A stretch of DNA of 6,986 nt from Alphaproteobacteria bacterium (GTDB lineage: Bacteria; Pseudomonadota; Alphaproteobacteria; Puniceispirillales; UBA1172): positions 1-6,986 of the forward strand of contig JALRFL010000200.1 of NCBI GenBank assembly GCA_023259875.1. Direction: 5' to 3'. Below the pieces are notes generated by a model. That model made no database searches and was not told where the DNA came from. It saw only the letters and a program-made list of their open reading frames with translations. A program made the translations under genes and the position numbers. Shown one piece after another: positions 6,484 through 6,986 of the stretch. Each line of letters begins with the position of its first letter. Within the stretch, counting starts at the first letter, position 1.

Positions 6484-6986
6484 TCATTGGGCTAATTCTC
6501 TCATCTTTTTTGCAATTAAGCGAAAATCTTTCCATGCCAGTGCCTTTTGCTGAGGGGAGCGTAGCAAATACGCCGGATGAAGGGTTGGCATAACCGGAAG
6601 TTCACGGCCATCACCGGCATCATAATAATGCCATGCGCCGCGTAATTTCAAAATCCCCATATCTGTTGCCAACAACCCTTTTGCCGCCGCGCCGCCAAGA
6701 CAGACCAAAATCTCTGGCTGAACTAACTGAATATGCCGTCGCAAAATCGGCAGAAACTGGGCGGTTTCCTCGCTCGTTGGTGTTCGGTTTCCGGGGGGAC
6801 GCCATAAAATAATGTTGGTGATATAAATCGCTTCACGCTCAAGACCAATTGAGGCTAGCATCTGATTGAGAAACTGACCGCTAACCCCAACAAAGGGTTT
6901 TCCTTGCCGATCTTCGTCTGCGCCGGGGGCCTCGCCTATAAACATGATCTTTGACGCCGGGTCACCATCAGCAAACACCATCTGGG
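6484..6986 (-). CDS. udg: Uracil-DNA glycosylase, family-4-like (5' part beyond the window)
   Basis: Removes uracil from DNA as the first step of base excision repair. The frame is open through the right edge, so the Met at 6981 is probably internal and roughly 80-110 N-terminal residues are unseen. Numbering from that Met: motif A region FIGEAPGADEDRQGKPFVG (14-32), YITNIILWRPPGNRTPT (53-69), ILVCLGGAAAKGLL (91-104), LRGAWHYY (113-120) and motif B LHPAYLLRSP (134-143). These are the hallmarks of the family-4/5 UDG superfamily, and GEAPG points to family 4. Family 4 normally carries a 4Fe-4S cluster held by two N-terminal cysteines and two more in the middle. At the two middle positions this protein has Trp60 and Phe76, and Cys94 is its only visible cysteine. 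It is upstream of the transglycosylase and probably in the same transcription unit. Confidence 0.9.
   Translation of the reverse strand, partial: QMVFADGDPASKIMFIGEAPGADEDRQGKPFVGVSGQFLNQMLASIGLEREAIYITNIILWRPPGNRTPTSEETAQFLPILRRHIQLVQPEILVCLGGAAAKGLLATDMGILKLRGAWHYYDAGDGRELPVMPTLHPAYLLRSPQQKALAWKDFRLIAKKMRELAQ

Overview
All the genes recognised in this window lie on the minus strand, so transcription reads from the right end to the left. The gene set is most consistent with a moderate-GC alphaproteobacterium: a family-4-type uracil-DNA glycosylase with a WRPPGNR motif, a soluble lytic transglycosylase, a MoaB-like protein and RNase HII in tight succession, followed by a CysD/CysNC pair. The taxonomic guess is inference from protein style and gene order. 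No rRNA or marker gene is present to confirm it.

Right part (about 3343-6986) is a compact housekeeping cluster, in transcription order: the 3' part of a uracil-DNA glycosylase gene (runs off the right edge), a secreted lytic transglycosylase, moaB and rnhB. The gaps are 19, 9 and 59 bases, which suggests one transcription unit, although the products serve unrelated processes (base excision repair, cell-wall turnover, molybdopterin biosynthesis, RNA:DNA hybrid removal).

A 92-base AT-rich spacer (3251-3342) separates rnhB from a sulfate-activation operon. It holds a plausible sigma70-type promoter (TTGCAC, 16 bases, TATATT) reading into cysD. Left part (1-3250) is cysD followed one base later by cysNC, a fusion of the GTPase subunit of ATP sulfurylase with APS kinase. 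The cysNC gene is open to the left edge and lacks only its last codons. Together CysD and CysNC turn sulfate and ATP into APS and then PAPS. The cys genes look somewhat more AT-rich by eye (about 45% GC in sampled lines) than parts of the right cluster, but this was not computed over the whole window.

The main oddity is CysD. The ORF encodes 481 residues where the family has about 300. The complete, strongly conserved CysD sequence starts only near residue 187, after about 175 residues of an N-terminal domain I do not recognise, joined by a Pro/Thr/Ser-rich linker. A second, smaller oddity is the uracil-DNA glycosylase, where both Fe-S ligand cysteines expected in the visible part are replaced. 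No tRNA, rRNA, CRISPR array, insertion sequence or phage gene was seen.
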